A program made the translations under genes and the position numbers. This document shows positions 34,274-45,043 of a stretch of 64,000 bases of DNA, piece by piece; position 1 is the first letter of the stretch; every line of letters starts with the position of its first letter. This DNA is from Ruegeria sp. HKCCSA071 (GTDB lineage Bacteria; Pseudomonadota; Alphaproteobacteria; Rhodobacterales; Rhodobacteraceae): NCBI RefSeq assembly GCF_017872555.1, contig NZ_JAEDOX010000002.1:1-64000 (forward strand), written 5' to 3'. The notes under the pieces were generated by a model, which saw only the letters and a list, made by a program, of their open reading frames with translations, had not been told where the DNA came from and did not search any database.

Positions 34274-34850
34274 GTCTTTCCTTGTTCGAGAAAAGACCCT
34301 GATCAAGACCATTGCTTTCGGTCAGCGCACCCAAAAGAACGGTGGTCTGGCTGCCGGCGTTGTCATGAATCACCCATTTGCGCAGCTCGACCGGATTATC
34401 GGTGAACATCAATTCAATCCGACCTGCCTCAGGGTTCTTGGGGTCTTGCGCAGTAACCACTGTGGCCGTGCCGTCAAAGCTGTGGCCGACAACCATATTG
34501 GCCTGATCAAGATTCACGTTGCGTGCCAGCACAATGGAAAGCGGCGTGCGCTTCAGCGGATATTGCTCGGGCGGCTGGTTCGATTTCGGATCGAAGATCT
34601 GAACACTGCCCGAGCGCGCCAGCACCACAGCGCTGTTGGGTGGATCATATTCGAACCGCATCTTGCCCGGGCGCTGCATCCACAGCTGCCCGGTGCTCAA
34701 CGAGCCATCATCATTCACCTGCGTGAACGTTGTCTGAACCGTTTTCAATCCGTTCAGGTAATTGGAAATCTGCGAAAGCGGCAGTTTTTCCGCCGCCCAT
34801 GCGGCGGGTGCGGCCAGTGTCAAAGCAAGGGCAAAAGCAATCTGTTTCAT
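34254..34850 (-). CDS. lolA: Outer-membrane lipoprotein carrier protein LolA
   Basis: Periplasmic chaperone of 198 aa that carries lipoproteins from the LolCDE complex to the outer membrane. It has a Sec signal (cleavage after AAWA), TTFTQVNDDGSLSTGQLWMQRPGKMRFEYD cut here as TTFTQVNDDGSL and RPGKMRFEYDPP, and the LolA fold pattern up to the end. It starts 39 bp after the ftsK stop, so ftsK and lolA are probably co-transcribed, a common alphaproteobacterial arrangement. Confidence 0.9.
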   Translation of the reverse strand: MKQIAFALALTLAAPAAWAAEKLPLSQISNYLNGLKTVQTTFTQVNDDGSLSTGQLWMQRPGKMRFEYDPPNSAVVLARSGSVQIFDPKSNQPPEQYPLKRTPLSIVLARNVNLDQANMVVGHSFDGTATVVTAQDPKNPEAGRIELMFTDNPVELRKWVIHDNAGSQTTVLLGALTESNGLDQGLFSNKERRGSVNR

Positions 34851-34889
34851 GCTGTACAGATAGGCTGTCTGCCCTTGTTATTAAATATC

Positions 34890-37814
34890 CTATTGCTCGG
34901 GGACGAGGATTTCGCGTTTCCCGACATGATTTGCTGACGAAACAACACCTTCGTCTTCCATTTGTTCAACAAGACGCGCCGCCTTGTTGTACCCAATGGC
35001 GAGTTTCCGCTGAATGTAAGAGGTCGAGCATTTGCGATCCTTGATCACAATTGCCACCGCCTGATCGTACAGCGCATCCTCTCCGTTCGTGTTGCCGCCA
35101 GTGTTCAGCCCCAGAACGGCGTCAATGTTGTCGACCTTGTCCTCGGCCGGCCCGTCCAGAACACTGCCCACGTAATCGGGCGGACCGAATTGTTTCAGAT
35201 GGTTGACGATTTCCTCGACCTCTTCATCCGACACAAACGGTCCGTGGCAGCGGGTAATCTTGGCGCCACCGGCCATGTAAAGCATGTCGCCCTGCCCCAG
35301 CAGCTGTTCGGCGCCCATCTCGCCCAGAATGGTACGGCTGTCGACTTTCGAGGTCACCTGGAACGAAATCCGCGTAGGGAAGTTGGCCTTGATCGTGCCG
35401 GTGATCACGTCAACGGACGGGCGCTGTGTGGCCATGATCAGGTGAATGCCCGAGGCCCGCGCCATTTGCGCCAGACGCTGGATGCAGGCTTCGATCTCCT
35501 TGCCCGCGACCATCATCAGATCGGCCATCTCATCGACGATGACGACGATATAGGGCATCGCTTCGGGCGCGAATTCTTCCGTCTCGAACGTTGGTTCGCC
35601 GGTTTCATCGTCAAACCCGGTTTGCACCGTGCGGCTGAACATCTCGCCTTTGGCCAGCGCATCCTTCACACGGCCATTGTAGCCCGCGATGTTGCGGACG
35701 CCCATCTTGGACATCTTGCGATAGCGGTCTTCCATTTCGCCCACGACCCATTTCAGGGCGACAACCGCCTTCTTTGGATCGGTCACAACGGGTGACAGCA
35801 GATGCGGGATGCCATCGTAAACGGACAGTTCCAACATCTTCGGGTCGATCATGATCAGACGGCATTCATCCGGCGTCAGCTTGTAAAGCAGCGACAGGAT
35901 CATCGTGTTGATCGCCACCGACTTACCCGAACCCGTAGTCCCAGCGATAAGCAGGTGAGGCATCTTGGCCAAGTTCGCCACAACGGATTCACCGCCGATA
36001 TCCTTGCCCAGCGCCAGCGGCAGCGCCTGATTGCCATCGCCGAAATCGCGGCTGGCCAGGATTTCCCGCAGCACGACCATCTCGCGGTTTTCGTTGGGCA
36101 ATTCGATACCGATCACCGAACGCCCCGGCAGGGTCGAAACCCGCGCCGACAGCGCCGACATCGAGCGGGCAATATCGTCTGCCAAACCGATCACACGGCT
36201 CGCCTTGAGGCCCGGAGCGGGCTCCAGCTCGTACATGGTCACGACCGGGCCGGGGCGTACGCTGACGATTTCACCCTTGACGCCGTAATCGTCCAGAACG
36301 TTTTCCAGCATCCGTGCATTTTCTTCCAAGGCCTCATCGCTCAGGTGATGGCGTTGGATACTGGCGGGGTTGGACAACAAGCCCAGAGGCGGCAGTTCGA
36401 AGTCAGAGTGCCGTTCCTCGAAGGACAATGCCGGTTGCGCTTCGGCCTGCGCACGACGAGACGGCAACGGTGTCCGACGCACGGGCTGCGCCACCACAGG
36501 CTTGCGCGGTTCAGCTACCGGGATTTTCATCGCGGGGCGCTGCTGCGGCGCGGCGTCAGTGACATCCTCGAAAACCGACTCATCATCGATATCCAATTCG
36601 GATGCGTATTCGTATTGTTCTGTCCCGGCCTCATAACCGAACACAGCGGGTTCTTGCGCCTCTGGTGTGTCACCAGCGGACACCTGCGGCTCGGGGCGCA
36701 GACCATACGCCGTCATCGGCGGTTCGGGTGGCAGTTCGGACGAGGTATGCTGGTTCAGGATCAGCGGATCGGGACCGCGTCCACGACCCTTGGTCAACGG
36801 TAGGTTGGGATCCGGCTCGGGTGTCATTTCGCCTACGGCTACCTTGCGATTTCGCACGGCGGCCGAGATTTTGGAGCGGATGCGATCTTCGCCGGGCATG
36901 TCGTCAAAGCCCGCGATCGGTTCAGGATCCACCAACTCAGGCTCGGGCATTGGATCGGGGCGCCGGATAAGTGACGGCATTCGCGCCAACAGGCCTGATT
37001 TGACCGGAGGTTCAGGACGTCCCAATTCAGGTTCTTCAAAAACAGGATCGGCATAGACCAGTTCGTCGTCAAACATCGCCTCAGCCGCTTCAGCGCGGGC
37101 AAGCTTGCGTTCTTCCCACTGCGCCCGGCGATCCCGCGCGGCTTGCGCGGCCGAGGCCGCACCACGCCCCATCAGCGTCATCAGCATGTCATAAGACATA
37201 ACAAGACCCAGTAGGAAGGCGCGGAAGCCGCGTTTCACGTCGGCCTTGGTGAAGCCCAGCACAAAAACACCCAGCGTGGTCATCCCGACGGCCATGGCCA
37301 GCGACATCAGCTTGACCAGAAAATGCGAGGAGATCGGCAACAGCGTCAGCAACGCGCCCATGACCGTGTCGCCGAACAAACCGCCCAAACCGTAGCTATG
37401 CGTTGCACGCCACTCGGCACCGGGAACAAGGGTAGCGGCATAGACCGAGGCTACAGCGATCCAGATCGGGGCAAAGATCAGGCGGGCAATGGCCCGGTCT
37501 TCACCGAAATGGCCAGCAAAACGCAGACCCCATCCAACCAGAACAAGCGCGATGCCCCAGCTTCCCCAGCCCACGATCATGAACAAGGGGGCTGCAATAG
37601 ACGCGCCGACCCGTCCCATCCAGTTCTGCACCGGCGCGTCGGTCGAAACCATCCAATTAGGATCATCGGGCGTATAGGACCATATCATCGCAGCCGCGGC
37701 CAAGCCCAACAGGATCAGCGCAATACCGATCAGTTCCTTACTGCGTCGCTCCAGGGCTGCCTGTGTTGTGCTGTCCAGCAATGGGTCGCGGTTTCGCGCG
37801 TTATATGATGCCAT
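34890..37814 (-). CDS. ftsK: DNA translocase FtsK
   Basis: Septum-localised motor of 974 aa that pumps chromosomal DNA during division. The N-terminus has four or five membrane helices (about 25-195). A Pro/Glu-rich linker follows to about 470. The RecA-like motor has Walker A GTTGSGKS around residue 625 and Walker [12 protein letters not shown]. The C-terminal gamma winged helix begins near [22 protein letters not shown] (KOPS reader). Start at the ATG 37814 behind GAGGG; a GTG 18 bases upstream would overlap the neighbouring aminotransferase stop. Confidence 0.93.
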   Translation of the reverse strand: MASYNARNRDPLLDSTTQAALERRSKELIGIALILLGLAAAAMIWSYTPDDPNWMVSTDAPVQNWMGRVGASIAAPLFMIVGWGSWGIALVLVGWGLRFAGHFGEDRAIARLIFAPIWIAVASVYAATLVPGAEWRATHSYGLGGLFGDTVMGALLTLLPISSHFLVKLMSLAMAVGMTTLGVFVLGFTKADVKRGFRAFLLGLVMSYDMLMTLMGRGAASAAQAARDRRAQWEERKLARAEAAEAMFDDELVYADPVFEEPELGRPEPPVKSGLLARMPSLIRRPDPMPEPELVDPEPIAGFDDMPGEDRIRSKISAAVRNRKVAVGEMTPEPDPNLPLTKGRGRGPDPLILNQHTSSELPPEPPMTAYGLRPEPQVSAGDTPEAQEPAVFGYEAGTEQYEYASELDIDDESVFEDVTDAAPQQRPAMKIPVAEPRKPVVAQPVRRTPLPSRRAQAEAQPALSFEERHSDFELPPLGLLSNPASIQRHHLSDEALEENARMLENVLDDYGVKGEIVSVRPGPVVTMYELEPAPGLKASRVIGLADDIARSMSALSARVSTLPGRSVIGIELPNENREMVVLREILASRDFGDGNQALPLALGKDIGGESVVANLAKMPHLLIAGTTGSGKSVAINTMILSLLYKLTPDECRLIMIDPKMLELSVYDGIPHLLSPVVTDPKKAVVALKWVVGEMEDRYRKMSKMGVRNIAGYNGRVKDALAKGEMFSRTVQTGFDDETGEPTFETEEFAPEAMPYIVVIVDEMADLMMVAGKEIEACIQRLAQMARASGIHLIMATQRPSVDVITGTIKANFPTRISFQVTSKVDSRTILGEMGAEQLLGQGDMLYMAGGAKITRCHGPFVSDEEVEEIVNHLKQFGPPDYVGSVLDGPAEDKVDNIDAVLGLNTGGNTNGEDALYDQAVAIVIKDRKCSTSYIQRKLAIGYNKAARLVEQMEDEGVVSSANHVGKREILVPEQ

Positions 37815-37828
37815 TTTGCCCTCGTACC

Positions 37829-39010
37829 TCACGTATAGATGCAGTCGCGGAGTGTGATCAAACCACGCTGCAACTCTGTTTTTGGGGCTACCAATGCAAC
37901 CCGGATAAAGCCTTCGCCCGGGTTATTTCCCGGATCACCTTGTGAAAGATATGCGCCCGGAAGAACCCGAACCCCGGTTTCCTTCCAAACCTTCAATGCC
38001 GCGTCCTCGCCATTCTCGACCGGCAACCACAGAAAGAACCCGGCCTCGGGCGACATGTAGCCCTGCACGCCCGCAAACACCTTATCCGCTATGGCGTATT
38101 TCTCCTGATAGAGCGCGCGGTTTTGCTCGACATGTGTCTCATCCGCCCAGACACGGGCCGCAGCAGCCTGCAAGGGCAAAGGCAGTGGGGATCCGGCATA
38201 GGTGCGCAGCTTTTTCACCTGGCTGATGGACTTTGGTCCACCGGCAATCAGGCCCGAGCGCAAACCAGCCAGGTTCGAGCGTTTTGACAGGGAGTTAAAC
38301 AGCGTGATCCGTTCGGGATCAGCCCCTAGTTCCTGCGCGACAGTCAGAACCCCCGTCGGGGCTTGGTCACGGTAAATCTCGGAATAGCATTCGTCGGCGA
38401 AGATGCGGAAATCATAAGCCTCGGCCAGACGGATCAGGTCAGCCCAATAGTCGCGCGATGCAACCGCGCCCTGCGGGTTGGCCGGGGAACAGATATAAGC
38501 CACCGCTGTTTGGTTCAGCACATCTTTAGACAGGCCGGAATAATCCGGCAGATGACCAGTCGCGGCAGTTGCAGGGACAAAATAAGGTTGCGCACCCACC
38601 GAAATCGACGCGACCATGTAGACCTGATAAAACGGGTTCGGGCACAGGATGATCGGTTGTTTGCCATTCTTCTGTTCCGGGCACAGCGCCATGGCCGCAT
38701 TATAAAGCCCCTCTCGTGTGCCGTTCAGCGCCATGACGTTGACGTCAGGGTCCATTTCGACCCCGTAGCGCCGCTTGATCCAGCCCGTGATTGCGCCGCG
38801 CAGGTCTTCCGAGCCTTCGTTCGGCGGATAGCCCTGAAACCCGGCAGCATTTTCCATGATGACATCCGTCACCCAAGCCGGAAAATCATGCGTCGGCGCG
38901 CCAATCGTCATATGAACGACGTCACCGCCCGGTTGATGGTGATCCAACAGGGCGCGCAAACGCGGGAATGCATATTCCGGTAGGTTCGAAAACCGCTCGG
39001 GAAAATCCAT
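37829..39010 (-). CDS. Class I/II aminotransferase, probably succinyldiaminopimelate transaminase (DapC-like)
   Basis: PLP enzyme of 393 aa. [20 protein letters not shown] and IGAPTHDFP match the DapC subgroup, where the parallel opening is L-R-x-L followed by [17 protein letters not shown] binds cofactor, DECYSE carries the PLP Asp, and the Schiff-base lysine is in [14 protein letters not shown]. If the assignment holds, it acts in the same diaminopimelate pathway as dapA at 5742. Alternatives are aspartate- or alanine-type aminotransferases. It starts 108 bp upstream of the amidase end and is separated from ftsK by 14 bp. Confidence 0.82.
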   Translation of the reverse strand: MDFPERFSNLPEYAFPRLRALLDHHQPGGDVVHMTIGAPTHDFPAWVTDVIMENAAGFQGYPPNEGSEDLRGAITGWIKRRYGVEMDPDVNVMALNGTREGLYNAAMALCPEQKNGKQPIILCPNPFYQVYMVASISVGAQPYFVPATAATGHLPDYSGLSKDVLNQTAVAYICSPANPQGAVASRDYWADLIRLAEAYDFRIFADECYSEIYRDQAPTGVLTVAQELGADPERITLFNSLSKRSNLAGLRSGLIAGGPKSISQVKKLRTYAGSPLPLPLQAAAARVWADETHVEQNRALYQEKYAIADKVFAGVQGYMSPEAGFFLWLPVENGEDAALKVWKETGVRVLPGAYLSQGDPGNNPGEGFIRVALVAPKTELQRGLITLRDCIYT

Positions 39011-39118
39011 GTTACTGCCTCAATATCGGGGTCGTTTGCGCCCCGTTTTTTTGGCAGATTACAGTCCGCATACCTCTTCGTCCAGACAAAGAGGTTCCGA
39101 ATCAGTGGATTGTGGCAT

Positions 39119-40447
39119 TCAGGCCAATGCCGATTCTGCCGCTGACCCCAACCGCAACAGGGCCTCTTCCGAGTTCGGATACCCCATCATCATCAGCCCG
39201 CAACTGGGCGTTCCGGTGGGCAGGGTCAGCGCTGCAAGCCCCATCAGGTTGCCGATCCGCGTATTGCGAAGGGCCAGCAGGTTTTCTGTCACGTAATAGT
39301 CGTGATCGGTCATCAACCGGTCCAGATTGGGCGGCAAAATCGGTGCTGTAGGTGCCAGAACCGCATCGAACCCGGCAGTTGCCGCATCCCAGGCACTGCG
39401 GCACGCCTTGAGCTTGGCCCAGGCCGCGACATAATCGGGGCCGGAATAGCCCTTGCCAATGCGAAACCGTTCCAGGATTTCGGGATACATTGCCCCTGGG
39501 TTGGCCTCGATCACATCGCGCCACAACCCATAGGCCTCGGTCGTGTAGACGACGCTGGACAGTGGCATCGCCTCGTTCAGCTCGGGCACGTCCAAGGGAA
39601 CAATCTCAGCGCCTGCATCTGCAAGTTTCTCGATGGCCTCGTCATAAGCTTTTCGCGGTGCATCGCGCAGGTCGTCCTTGGCAATGTTCTGCAAATCGGC
39701 AAAGCGACGGCCTTTCAGCGAAGCACCCCTCAGGTCCGCAGGTGCCCCGCCCTCCAACAGGGCCAGCATATGTGCTGCATCTTCAACGGATCGCGCCAAT
39801 GGCCCAACAGTGTCAAACCGCAGGCAGAGCGGTACCACGCCTTCAAGGCTCAGCCGCCCGGCCGTGGTTTTCAACCCTACCAGATCATTCCATGCCGCTG
39901 GAATACGCACCGAACCGCCGGTATCGGAACCGATCCCGCAAGCCGCCAACCCCCAGGCAACCGACGCGCCCGCACCAGAGGAAGACCCGCCCGGCACCGC
40001 CGTTTCATCATGGATACAAGGGGGCGTTTCGGTGATCGGGTTCAATCCAAGGCCGGAAAAGGCCAGTTCGCTCATATGCGTCTTACCCAGACAGACCGTC
40101 CCCATCTGCGTTGCGTTGCGCACCACAAGTGCATCCGCATCCGGCACCCGGTCTTTCAGAAGCGCCGACCCGGCCTCGGTCGCGGTGCCGGCAGTGTCGA
40201 ACAGGTCTTTCCAGCTGATCGGAACCCCATCCAGCAACGATCGCCGCAATCCCATTTTCGCACGTTGCTGCGCGGCTTCGGCCTCGGCGCGGGCGCGGTC
40301 ATGGGTGACGCGAGCATAGATGCGGTCACGGTGCGGATGGGCGTCTATTGCGGACAGGTAAGTTTCCGTCAATTCAACCGGATCGATCTGGCCCATCCCA
40401 ATGCCACGGCCCAAATCACACGCTGTCATGGTCAACCAATCCTGCAT
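39119..40447 (-). CDS. Amidase signature family enzyme
   Basis: Hydrolase of 442 aa with the Ser-cisSer-Lys triad visible: Lys80 in SWKDLFDTAG, Ser155 in PGGSSSGAGASVAWG and Ser179 in GSDTGGSVRIPAA, with the 24-residue spacing between the two serines usual for the family. It is not part of a gatCAB set, so a broad amide hydrolase role is likely. Start at 40447 behind AGGAGGGG; the much longer frame upstream overlaps the divergent gene. Confidence 0.88.
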   Translation of the reverse strand: MQDWLTMTACDLGRGIGMGQIDPVELTETYLSAIDAHPHRDRIYARVTHDRARAEAEAAQQRAKMGLRRSLLDGVPISWKDLFDTAGTATEAGSALLKDRVPDADALVVRNATQMGTVCLGKTHMSELAFSGLGLNPITETPPCIHDETAVPGGSSSGAGASVAWGLAACGIGSDTGGSVRIPAAWNDLVGLKTTAGRLSLEGVVPLCLRFDTVGPLARSVEDAAHMLALLEGGAPADLRGASLKGRRFADLQNIAKDDLRDAPRKAYDEAIEKLADAGAEIVPLDVPELNEAMPLSSVVYTTEAYGLWRDVIEANPGAMYPEILERFRIGKGYSGPDYVAAWAKLKACRSAWDAATAGFDAVLAPTAPILPPNLDRLMTDHDYYVTENLLALRNTRIGNLMGLAALTLPTGTPSCGLMMMGYPNSEEALLRLGSAAESALA

Positions 40448-40498
40448 CCCGCCCCTCCTGCTTTTTGGCTTGAAAGAACGGTAGCGACAGGACTGCAC

Positions 40499-41761
40499 AT
40501 GGACAATCCCGAAAGGGCGCGCATATTGCAGGGCATGACACAGGCATCTGACATTCTGATCGTGGGCGGCGGGTTGAACGGCCCGGCTTTGGCATTGGCT
40601 CTGGCACAAACCGGACATTCGGTCACAGTGATTGATGCGCTTGATGTGAAGGTCCGCAAGAATGCGGCGTTCGACGGGAGAGCCTATGCCCTGGCCTTGG
40701 CATCACAGCGCTTGCTGGCTGCCATCGGCGCCTGGGACCGTGTTGCGGAACACGCGCAACCGATGCTGGAAATCAAGGTCACGGACGGCCACGCAGGTAC
40801 AGGCCCGTCACCGTTTTTCATGCATTTCGACCATGCCGAAATAGAAGAAGGTCCGATGGGGTTTATGGTCGAAGACCGTCACCTGCGCCGCGCCTTTCTG
40901 GACGCTATGGCCGAAGAGCCCCGCATCACTCAGCTGAGTGGCAAGACTGTTGTGTCGCAACAAGCCGACACCACTGGAGTGACCGTGACGCTGGACGATG
41001 GTTCGACGGTGAACAGCAGACTGCTGATCGGGTGCGACGGTCGCCGCAGCGGCACTGCGGACCGCGCAGGTATCAAGCGCACCGGTTGGGATTATGACCA
41101 GACCGCACTTGTCTGCGCCATTGAACACGAGTTGCCGCATCACGGCATTGCCCATCAGTTCTTTATGCCACCGGGCCCCTTGGCGATTCTGCCGCTGACC
41201 GGCAATCGCAGTTCCATTGTATGGAGCGAACGCACCGAGGCCGCGCAGCAGATCAACGCCCTGCCCGAGGATGAGTATCTGCAAGTGCTACGCCCGCGGT
41301 TTGGCGATTTCCTCGGTGACATCCACCTGGCTGGTGATCGTTTCACCTATCCTTTGAACCTGACCATCGCCAATTCCTTTGTCGCTGATCGTCTGGCACT
41401 GGTCGGGGATGCCGCCCACGGGATGCACCCGATTGCCGGTCAGGGCCTTAACGCCGGTCTGCGTGATGTCGGCGCGCTGGCAGAGGTTCTGACCTTGGCA
41501 GGGCGGCGCGGCGAAGACATCGGGTCGCTTATGGTGCTGGAACGCTATCAGGAATGGCGCAGGTTCGACACCGCTGCTCTTGCGATGGCAACGGATGTTT
41601 TCAACAAATTGTTCTCGAACGACAACCCGTTGCTGCGCATTGGGCGAGACGTTGGTATGGGAATTGTCGGCGCACTGCCGGGGTTGCGGCGCGGTTTCGT
41701 CCGCGAAGCCGCCGGTTTGACCGGAGATTTGCCCAAGCTGCTGCAAGGGCAGCCAATTTAG
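40499..41761 (+). CDS. UbiH/UbiF/COQ6-family FAD monooxygenase
   Basis: Flavin hydroxylase of 420 aa, probably acting in ubiquinone ring hydroxylation. The dinucleotide-binding motif is [19 protein letters not shown], the DG motif is [10 protein letters not shown], and the second FAD motif is [20 protein letters not shown], all classic for the family. The position specificity (C5, C6 or C1) cannot be read from sequence; alphaproteobacteria also use the broad-specificity UbiL. The frame is open for 1.2 kb upstream, but AGGA seven bases before the ATG at 40499 sets the start. Its stop overlaps the convergent Trm112 gene by four bases. Confidence 0.87.
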   Translation: MDNPERARILQGMTQASDILIVGGGLNGPALALALAQTGHSVTVIDALDVKVRKNAAFDGRAYALALASQRLLAAIGAWDRVAEHAQPMLEIKVTDGHAGTGPSPFFMHFDHAEIEEGPMGFMVEDRHLRRAFLDAMAEEPRITQLSGKTVVSQQADTTGVTVTLDDGSTVNSRLLIGCDGRRSGTADRAGIKRTGWDYDQTALVCAIEHELPHHGIAHQFFMPPGPLAILPLTGNRSSIVWSERTEAAQQINALPEDEYLQVLRPRFGDFLGDIHLAGDRFTYPLNLTIANSFVADRLALVGDAAHGMHPIAGQGLNAGLRDVGALAEVLTLAGRRGEDIGSLMVLERYQEWRRFDTAALAMATDVFNKLFSNDNPLLRIGRDVGMGIVGALPGLRRGFVREAAGLTGDLPKLLQGQPI

Positions 41762-41943
41762 TCCAGCTGCCGTGCCTCGTCGACCAGCATGACCGGAATG
41801 CCGTTGCGGATGGGAAAAGCCAGACCTGCGGCCTGTGACACAAGTTCCTGCCTTTCGGCGTCATAGCGCAGGGTCGTTTGCGTCTGCGGGCAGACCAGAG
41901 CTTCGAGCATGCGGCGATCAAAGGCGTGTTCAGGGTCAGTCAT
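41758..41943 (-). CDS. Trm112-family small protein
   Basis: 61-residue protein with [15 protein letters not shown] at the N-terminus and a [13 protein letters not shown] end, the Trm112p/YcaR pattern. The zinc-binding cysteine pairs of many homologues are reduced to a single Cys here. Eukaryotic Trm112 activates methyltransferases; the bacterial function is less clear. Start overlaps the stop of the LON-domain gene as ATGA. Confidence 0.85.
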   Translation of the reverse strand: MTDPEHAFDRRMLEALVCPQTQTTLRYDAERQELVSQAAGLAFPIRNGIPVMLVDEARQLD

Positions 41944-42581
41944 TGCAGTTTTTCCTCATTCGATCCGCCTCGCATTGCGAATTCTATCAATGTCATCAGC
42001 GTCTCGCGCCGTGTGCGCAGGCAAGGGGCCTCTAACAAGGCCTGTTTATCTTCCGGGTCAAAGTCCAGCAACATGGACAGAGAGTTCACCAGCAACTCAT
42101 CCTCGGCATCTTTCAGCGAAGCCCAATCGGTGGACAATTGCCGGGACGAAAAGAAGCGTTCCAGCAAAGCCAGGAACTTGGTGCGATTGAACCTGTCGTC
42201 GTTTTCGGCCTTGCCCAGATCCCTGTCAAAACCGTCCCACGAAACTTCGCACCGCCGGTATGGCGTGAAAGCGTCCAACTCTGAAACCACGCGGAACCGG
42301 GACACACCGGTCAGCGTGATCAGATAACGGCCATCTTCCGTTTCGGAAAACTGGGTCACACGCCCGACGCATCCGATGCGGTGCAGTTTGTTCTCATCAT
42401 GGGCCGAAGGATTTGGCTGGACCATCGCAATCAGCCGTTCCTTGGTCTTGAGCGCATCGTCCAGCATTTGCAAATAGCGCGGCTCGAAGATGTGAAGCGG
42501 CAAGCGCGAGCGGGGCAACAACAGCGCCCCGGGCAAGGGGAACACGGATACGGTGTCCGGCAGATCGGCGGGATGCATCAT
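41940..42581 (-). CDS. LON substrate-binding domain protein
   Basis: 213-residue protein consisting essentially of the Lon N-terminal (substrate-binding) domain: [28 protein letters not shown] near the start (shown here as [19 protein letters not shown]) and [20 protein letters not shown]. No AAA+ or protease domain follows. The cluster CnoX, LON-domain protein, Trm112 is a recurrent alphaproteobacterial neighbourhood and suggests a protein-quality-control link. The start is the first of two adjacent ATGs. Confidence 0.87.
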   Translation of the reverse strand: MMHPADLPDTVSVFPLPGALLLPRSRLPLHIFEPRYLQMLDDALKTKERLIAMVQPNPSAHDENKLHRIGCVGRVTQFSETEDGRYLITLTGVSRFRVVSELDAFTPYRRCEVSWDGFDRDLGKAENDDRFNRTKFLALLERFFSSRQLSTDWASLKDAEDELLVNSLSMLLDFDPEDKQALLEAPCLRTRRETLMTLIEFAMRGGSNEEKLQ

Positions 42582-42607
42582 GTCCCAATTCTAGCTCTGA
42601 TCAGAAA

Positions 42608-43522
42608 TTAGGCAAATATCATCGAGCTGAGTTTGCGGCGACCGTTCAGAACGATCGGGTCATTGGGCTTGAGCGCATCAAAGATCGTGAAAAGCTGGGT
42701 CTTGGCGGCCCCGTCATCCCACTCACGATCCCGGCGGAACAATTCCAGCAATTGCGCCACGGCTTCTTCCACTTCGCCGTTCGCATGCAATGCCTGTGCC
42801 AGGTCAAACCGGGCCTGAAGATTTTCGGGGTCTGCATCAACGGCCGCTGTCAGATCCGCCACCGGACCCGCATCAGCCGCTTGCTTGGCCAGCTGCAATT
42901 GCGCATGCGCAGCCTCGACCTCGGCCGAGTTGGATATTTCGGCGGGTGCACCGTTCAGGATGGCCTCGGCATGTTCCAGATCGCCAGTGGCGATATGTGC
43001 CCGCACCAGCCCGCCATATGCTGCCGCGTGGTTCGGGTCTTCGCCAAGAATAGCGGCAAAAGTCTGCGCAGCATCTGCCGCTGCGCCGTCGCTCAGCATT
43101 TCTTCGGCGGCTACTACGGCGTCATCCAACTGGCCGCCCGGGCTTTCCCCACCTGACGCCTCGATCACGCGGTCCACGAAAGCCTTGATCTCGGACCCCG
43201 GCAGCGCGCCCTGAAAACCGTCCACAGGTTGCCCTTTAAAAAACGCATAGACCGTTGGAATCGACTGGATGCGCATTTGCGAGGCGATCATCTGTGCCTC
43301 GTCCACGTTGATCTTGACCATCTTCACCGCGCCTTTGGCGGCGGTAACAACGTCTTCCAGCATCGGGCCCAGCGTCTTGCACGGGCCGCACCAGGGTGCC
43401 CAGAAGTCAACAATAACAGGCGTTTCCTGTGAGGCTTCGATCACATCGACCATGAAAGTGGCCTCGGTCCCGTCCTTGATCAGATCGGTGGCTGGGGCGG
43501 TTGCGCCGTTCAGGATGTCCAT
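42608..43522 (-). CDS. Thioredoxin-TPR co-chaperone (CnoX/YbbN-like)
   Basis: Protein of 304 aa: an N-terminal thioredoxin domain with redox-active Cys45-Gly-Pro-Cys48 in WAPWCGPCK, then a TPR-rich C-terminal half (about 125-300). E. coli CnoX lacks a working CXXC, whereas the alphaproteobacterial homologues keep it and can act both as holdase and as reductase; that role is family knowledge. The ATG at 43522 is preferred to a GTG nine bases upstream. It is followed by the LON-domain gene 26 bp downstream. Confidence 0.88.
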   Translation of the reverse strand: MDILNGATAPATDLIKDGTEATFMVDVIEASQETPVIVDFWAPWCGPCKTLGPMLEDVVTAAKGAVKMVKINVDEAQMIASQMRIQSIPTVYAFFKGQPVDGFQGALPGSEIKAFVDRVIEASGGESPGGQLDDAVVAAEEMLSDGAAADAAQTFAAILGEDPNHAAAYGGLVRAHIATGDLEHAEAILNGAPAEISNSAEVEAAHAQLQLAKQAADAGPVADLTAAVDADPENLQARFDLAQALHANGEVEEAVAQLLELFRRDREWDDGAAKTQLFTIFDALKPNDPIVLNGRRKLSSMIFA

Positions 43523-43597
43523 GGCAATCACTCTTTCGTTCGAACTTGCGCCCTATATGCAATCGCTTGTCGCAGAAACCAAGGGCAGAGTTTCAGT

Positions 43598-44386
43598 TCA
43601 AATGTCGAAAGTCGCAAAGACCGGCGCATGATCGCTGGGCTTTTCCCACCCACGCGCATCCCGCAGAATGCGACTGGAATGGCCTGCATTCGAAATATCG
43701 GGCGTGGCCCAGACATGATCCAGCCGCCGACCCTTGTCTGCCGCATCCCAGTCGCGGGCCCGGTAGGACCACCAGCTAAAAAGCTGCCCTTCGGGAATAT
43801 CCTGCCGGGTGATATCGACCCAACCACCTGCGTCCTGGGTCTCGGCCAGATGTTCCACTTCGATCGGAGTGTGCGAGACGATCTTGAGCAATTGTTTGTG
43901 CGACCAGACGTCATCTTCGCGCGGGGCAATGTTCAGATCGCCGACGAGGATGGATTTTTCCGGCTTTTCTACGTGGAACCAATCGCGCATGTCCGTCAGA
44001 TAGTCGAGCTTTTGGCCAAATTTCTCATTCACTTCACGATCCGGCACATCACCGCCAGCGGGGACATAGAAGTTGTGGATCGTGACACCATTCTCCAACC
44101 GTCCGGCTATGTGGCGCGCGTGGCCGAGATCTGCGAAATCCTTGTCGCCCACCTCCTCAATCGGCAAGCGGGACAGGATCGCGACGCCATTATATCCTTT
44201 CTGGCCACGGGCAATCATGTGGGTATAGCCCAGTGCCGAGAACCCTTCGGTCGGGATCTTTTCAACCGGAGACTTGCATTCCTGCAAACACAGAATATCC
44301 GGCGCCTCTTCTTCCAACAGTTTCAGCACGATAGGTTCGCGCAGTCGGACCGAGTTGATGTTCCAGGTGGCAAGTGTGAAGGGCAT
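43598..44386 (-). CDS. xthA: Exodeoxyribonuclease III
   Basis: AP endonuclease/3'-5' exonuclease of DNA base-excision repair, 262 aa, close to E. coli Xth. The catalytic EEP-fold motifs are all present: ATWNINSVR at the start, LCLQECK with the metal-binding Glu, GDLNIAPREDDVW, and the C-terminal RRLDHVWAT and SDHAPVFA with the catalytic His. Confidence 0.92.
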   Translation of the reverse strand: MPFTLATWNINSVRLREPIVLKLLEEEAPDILCLQECKSPVEKIPTEGFSALGYTHMIARGQKGYNGVAILSRLPIEEVGDKDFADLGHARHIAGRLENGVTIHNFYVPAGGDVPDREVNEKFGQKLDYLTDMRDWFHVEKPEKSILVGDLNIAPREDDVWSHKQLLKIVSHTPIEVEHLAETQDAGGWVDITRQDIPEGQLFSWWSYRARDWDAADKGRRLDHVWATPDISNAGHSSRILRDARGWEKPSDHAPVFATFDI

Positions 44387-44459
44387 GGCGAGGATTCCTC
44401 TGTCGCGATTTGGCGAAGGTTAACGCGGTGGGGGATGGGGTACCATCAGAAAAGAAAAT

Positions 44460-44852
44460 CTAGGACGGGTGGCTTTCATTTTGGGGGGCATCATCGCAAA
44501 TCTCGTACCAGTCCGGTTTCTCCGAAACAAATTCGTGAAACTGAACTTTCTGCTCTAACCCGGTATCCAGTGCATTTGCTGCGATTGGAAAACTGTCTGC
44601 TTCTGAAATGATTTCGCCCAAAGATGTCCCACAATTCTCGCAGAAACACCTGCCGTATTTGTAGGGCGGATCAGGCCGGTGCAGCGTTACATTTTCCCTT
44701 CCCCGAACCCACACCAAGTCTTCTTTGTTGACAAATACGACTGTGCTGGCCCCGGCTTTTCTGCATCTTGAGCAATGGCAGGTTCCCATCACGGATGGTT
44801 GAGACTTCAGGTTAAACTTCACCGCCCCGCACAAACAGCTTCCTTCGATCAT
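44460..44852 (-). CDS. Gfa/CENP-V family zinc protein (second copy)
   Basis: 130-residue protein with all three cysteine groups of the family: GSCLCGAVKF, CHCSRCRKAG and CFCENCGTSLG. It is clearly diverged from the copy at 25543-25923 and stands alone, with no demethylase nearby. GGAGGAG precedes the ATG at 44852. Function unassigned beyond zinc binding and a possible glutathione adduct role. Confidence 0.83.
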   Translation of the reverse strand: MIEGSCLCGAVKFNLKSQPSVMGTCHCSRCRKAGASTVVFVNKEDLVWVRGRENVTLHRPDPPYKYGRCFCENCGTSLGEIISEADSFPIAANALDTGLEQKVQFHEFVSEKPDWYEICDDAPQNESHPS

Positions 44853-44960
44853 CACGCGCTCCTCCAACCCTTCGCAAGAAATAGAACATTACAGGAACAA
44901 AATGGGTTTCGCAACGCCTGTGACGGTATAGGCGGCGCATGATCTCGCCCTTCAGAAAAG

Positions 44961-44986
44961 AAAAAAGCCGGGCCATTCGGCCCGGC
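44961..44986 (-). terminator. Strong intrinsic terminator (minus strand)
   Basis: Perfect 8-bp stem GCCGGGCC/GGCCCGGC with GAAT loop, followed on the minus strand by TTTTTTCTTTT. It ends transcripts of the response-regulator gene and/or the candidate small RNA. Confidence 0.88.
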
Positions 44987-45037
44987 AGTCCAACAGGGAG
45001 GTGCATGTCATAACCCGGACATGCGCGGGTTGGGAGT
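44961..45037 (-). ncRNA. Candidate small RNA with anti-Shine-Dalgarno loop
   Basis: On the minus strand a roughly 75-nt transcript would begin near 45037 and end in a U-rich tract at 44961. Elements in order are a CCAAC segment near the 5' end, a GCATGTC/GACATGC stem, the pyrimidine-rich ACCTCCCT (complementary to Shine-Dalgarno sequences) preceding GTTGG, which can pair with the 5' CCAAC and leave the C-rich stretch exposed, and the intrinsic terminator at 44961-44986. An FNR-type box and a CATAAT -10-like element precede it. It could instead be a processed 3' end of the response-regulator mRNA. Position of the transcript start is estimated. Confidence 0.5.
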
Positions 45038-45043
45038 AACCTA

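Noticed and set aside
39302-40498. Large N-terminal extension of the UbiH-family gene
   Set aside because: The extension overlaps the amidase gene in antisense and lacks any domain; AGGA before 40499 marks the start.
44962-45021. Short ORF on the minus strand (begins MTCTSLLDC) running through the terminator of the candidate sRNA
   Set aside because: No ribosome site, and the frame crosses a perfect terminator hairpin; better explained as RNA structure.
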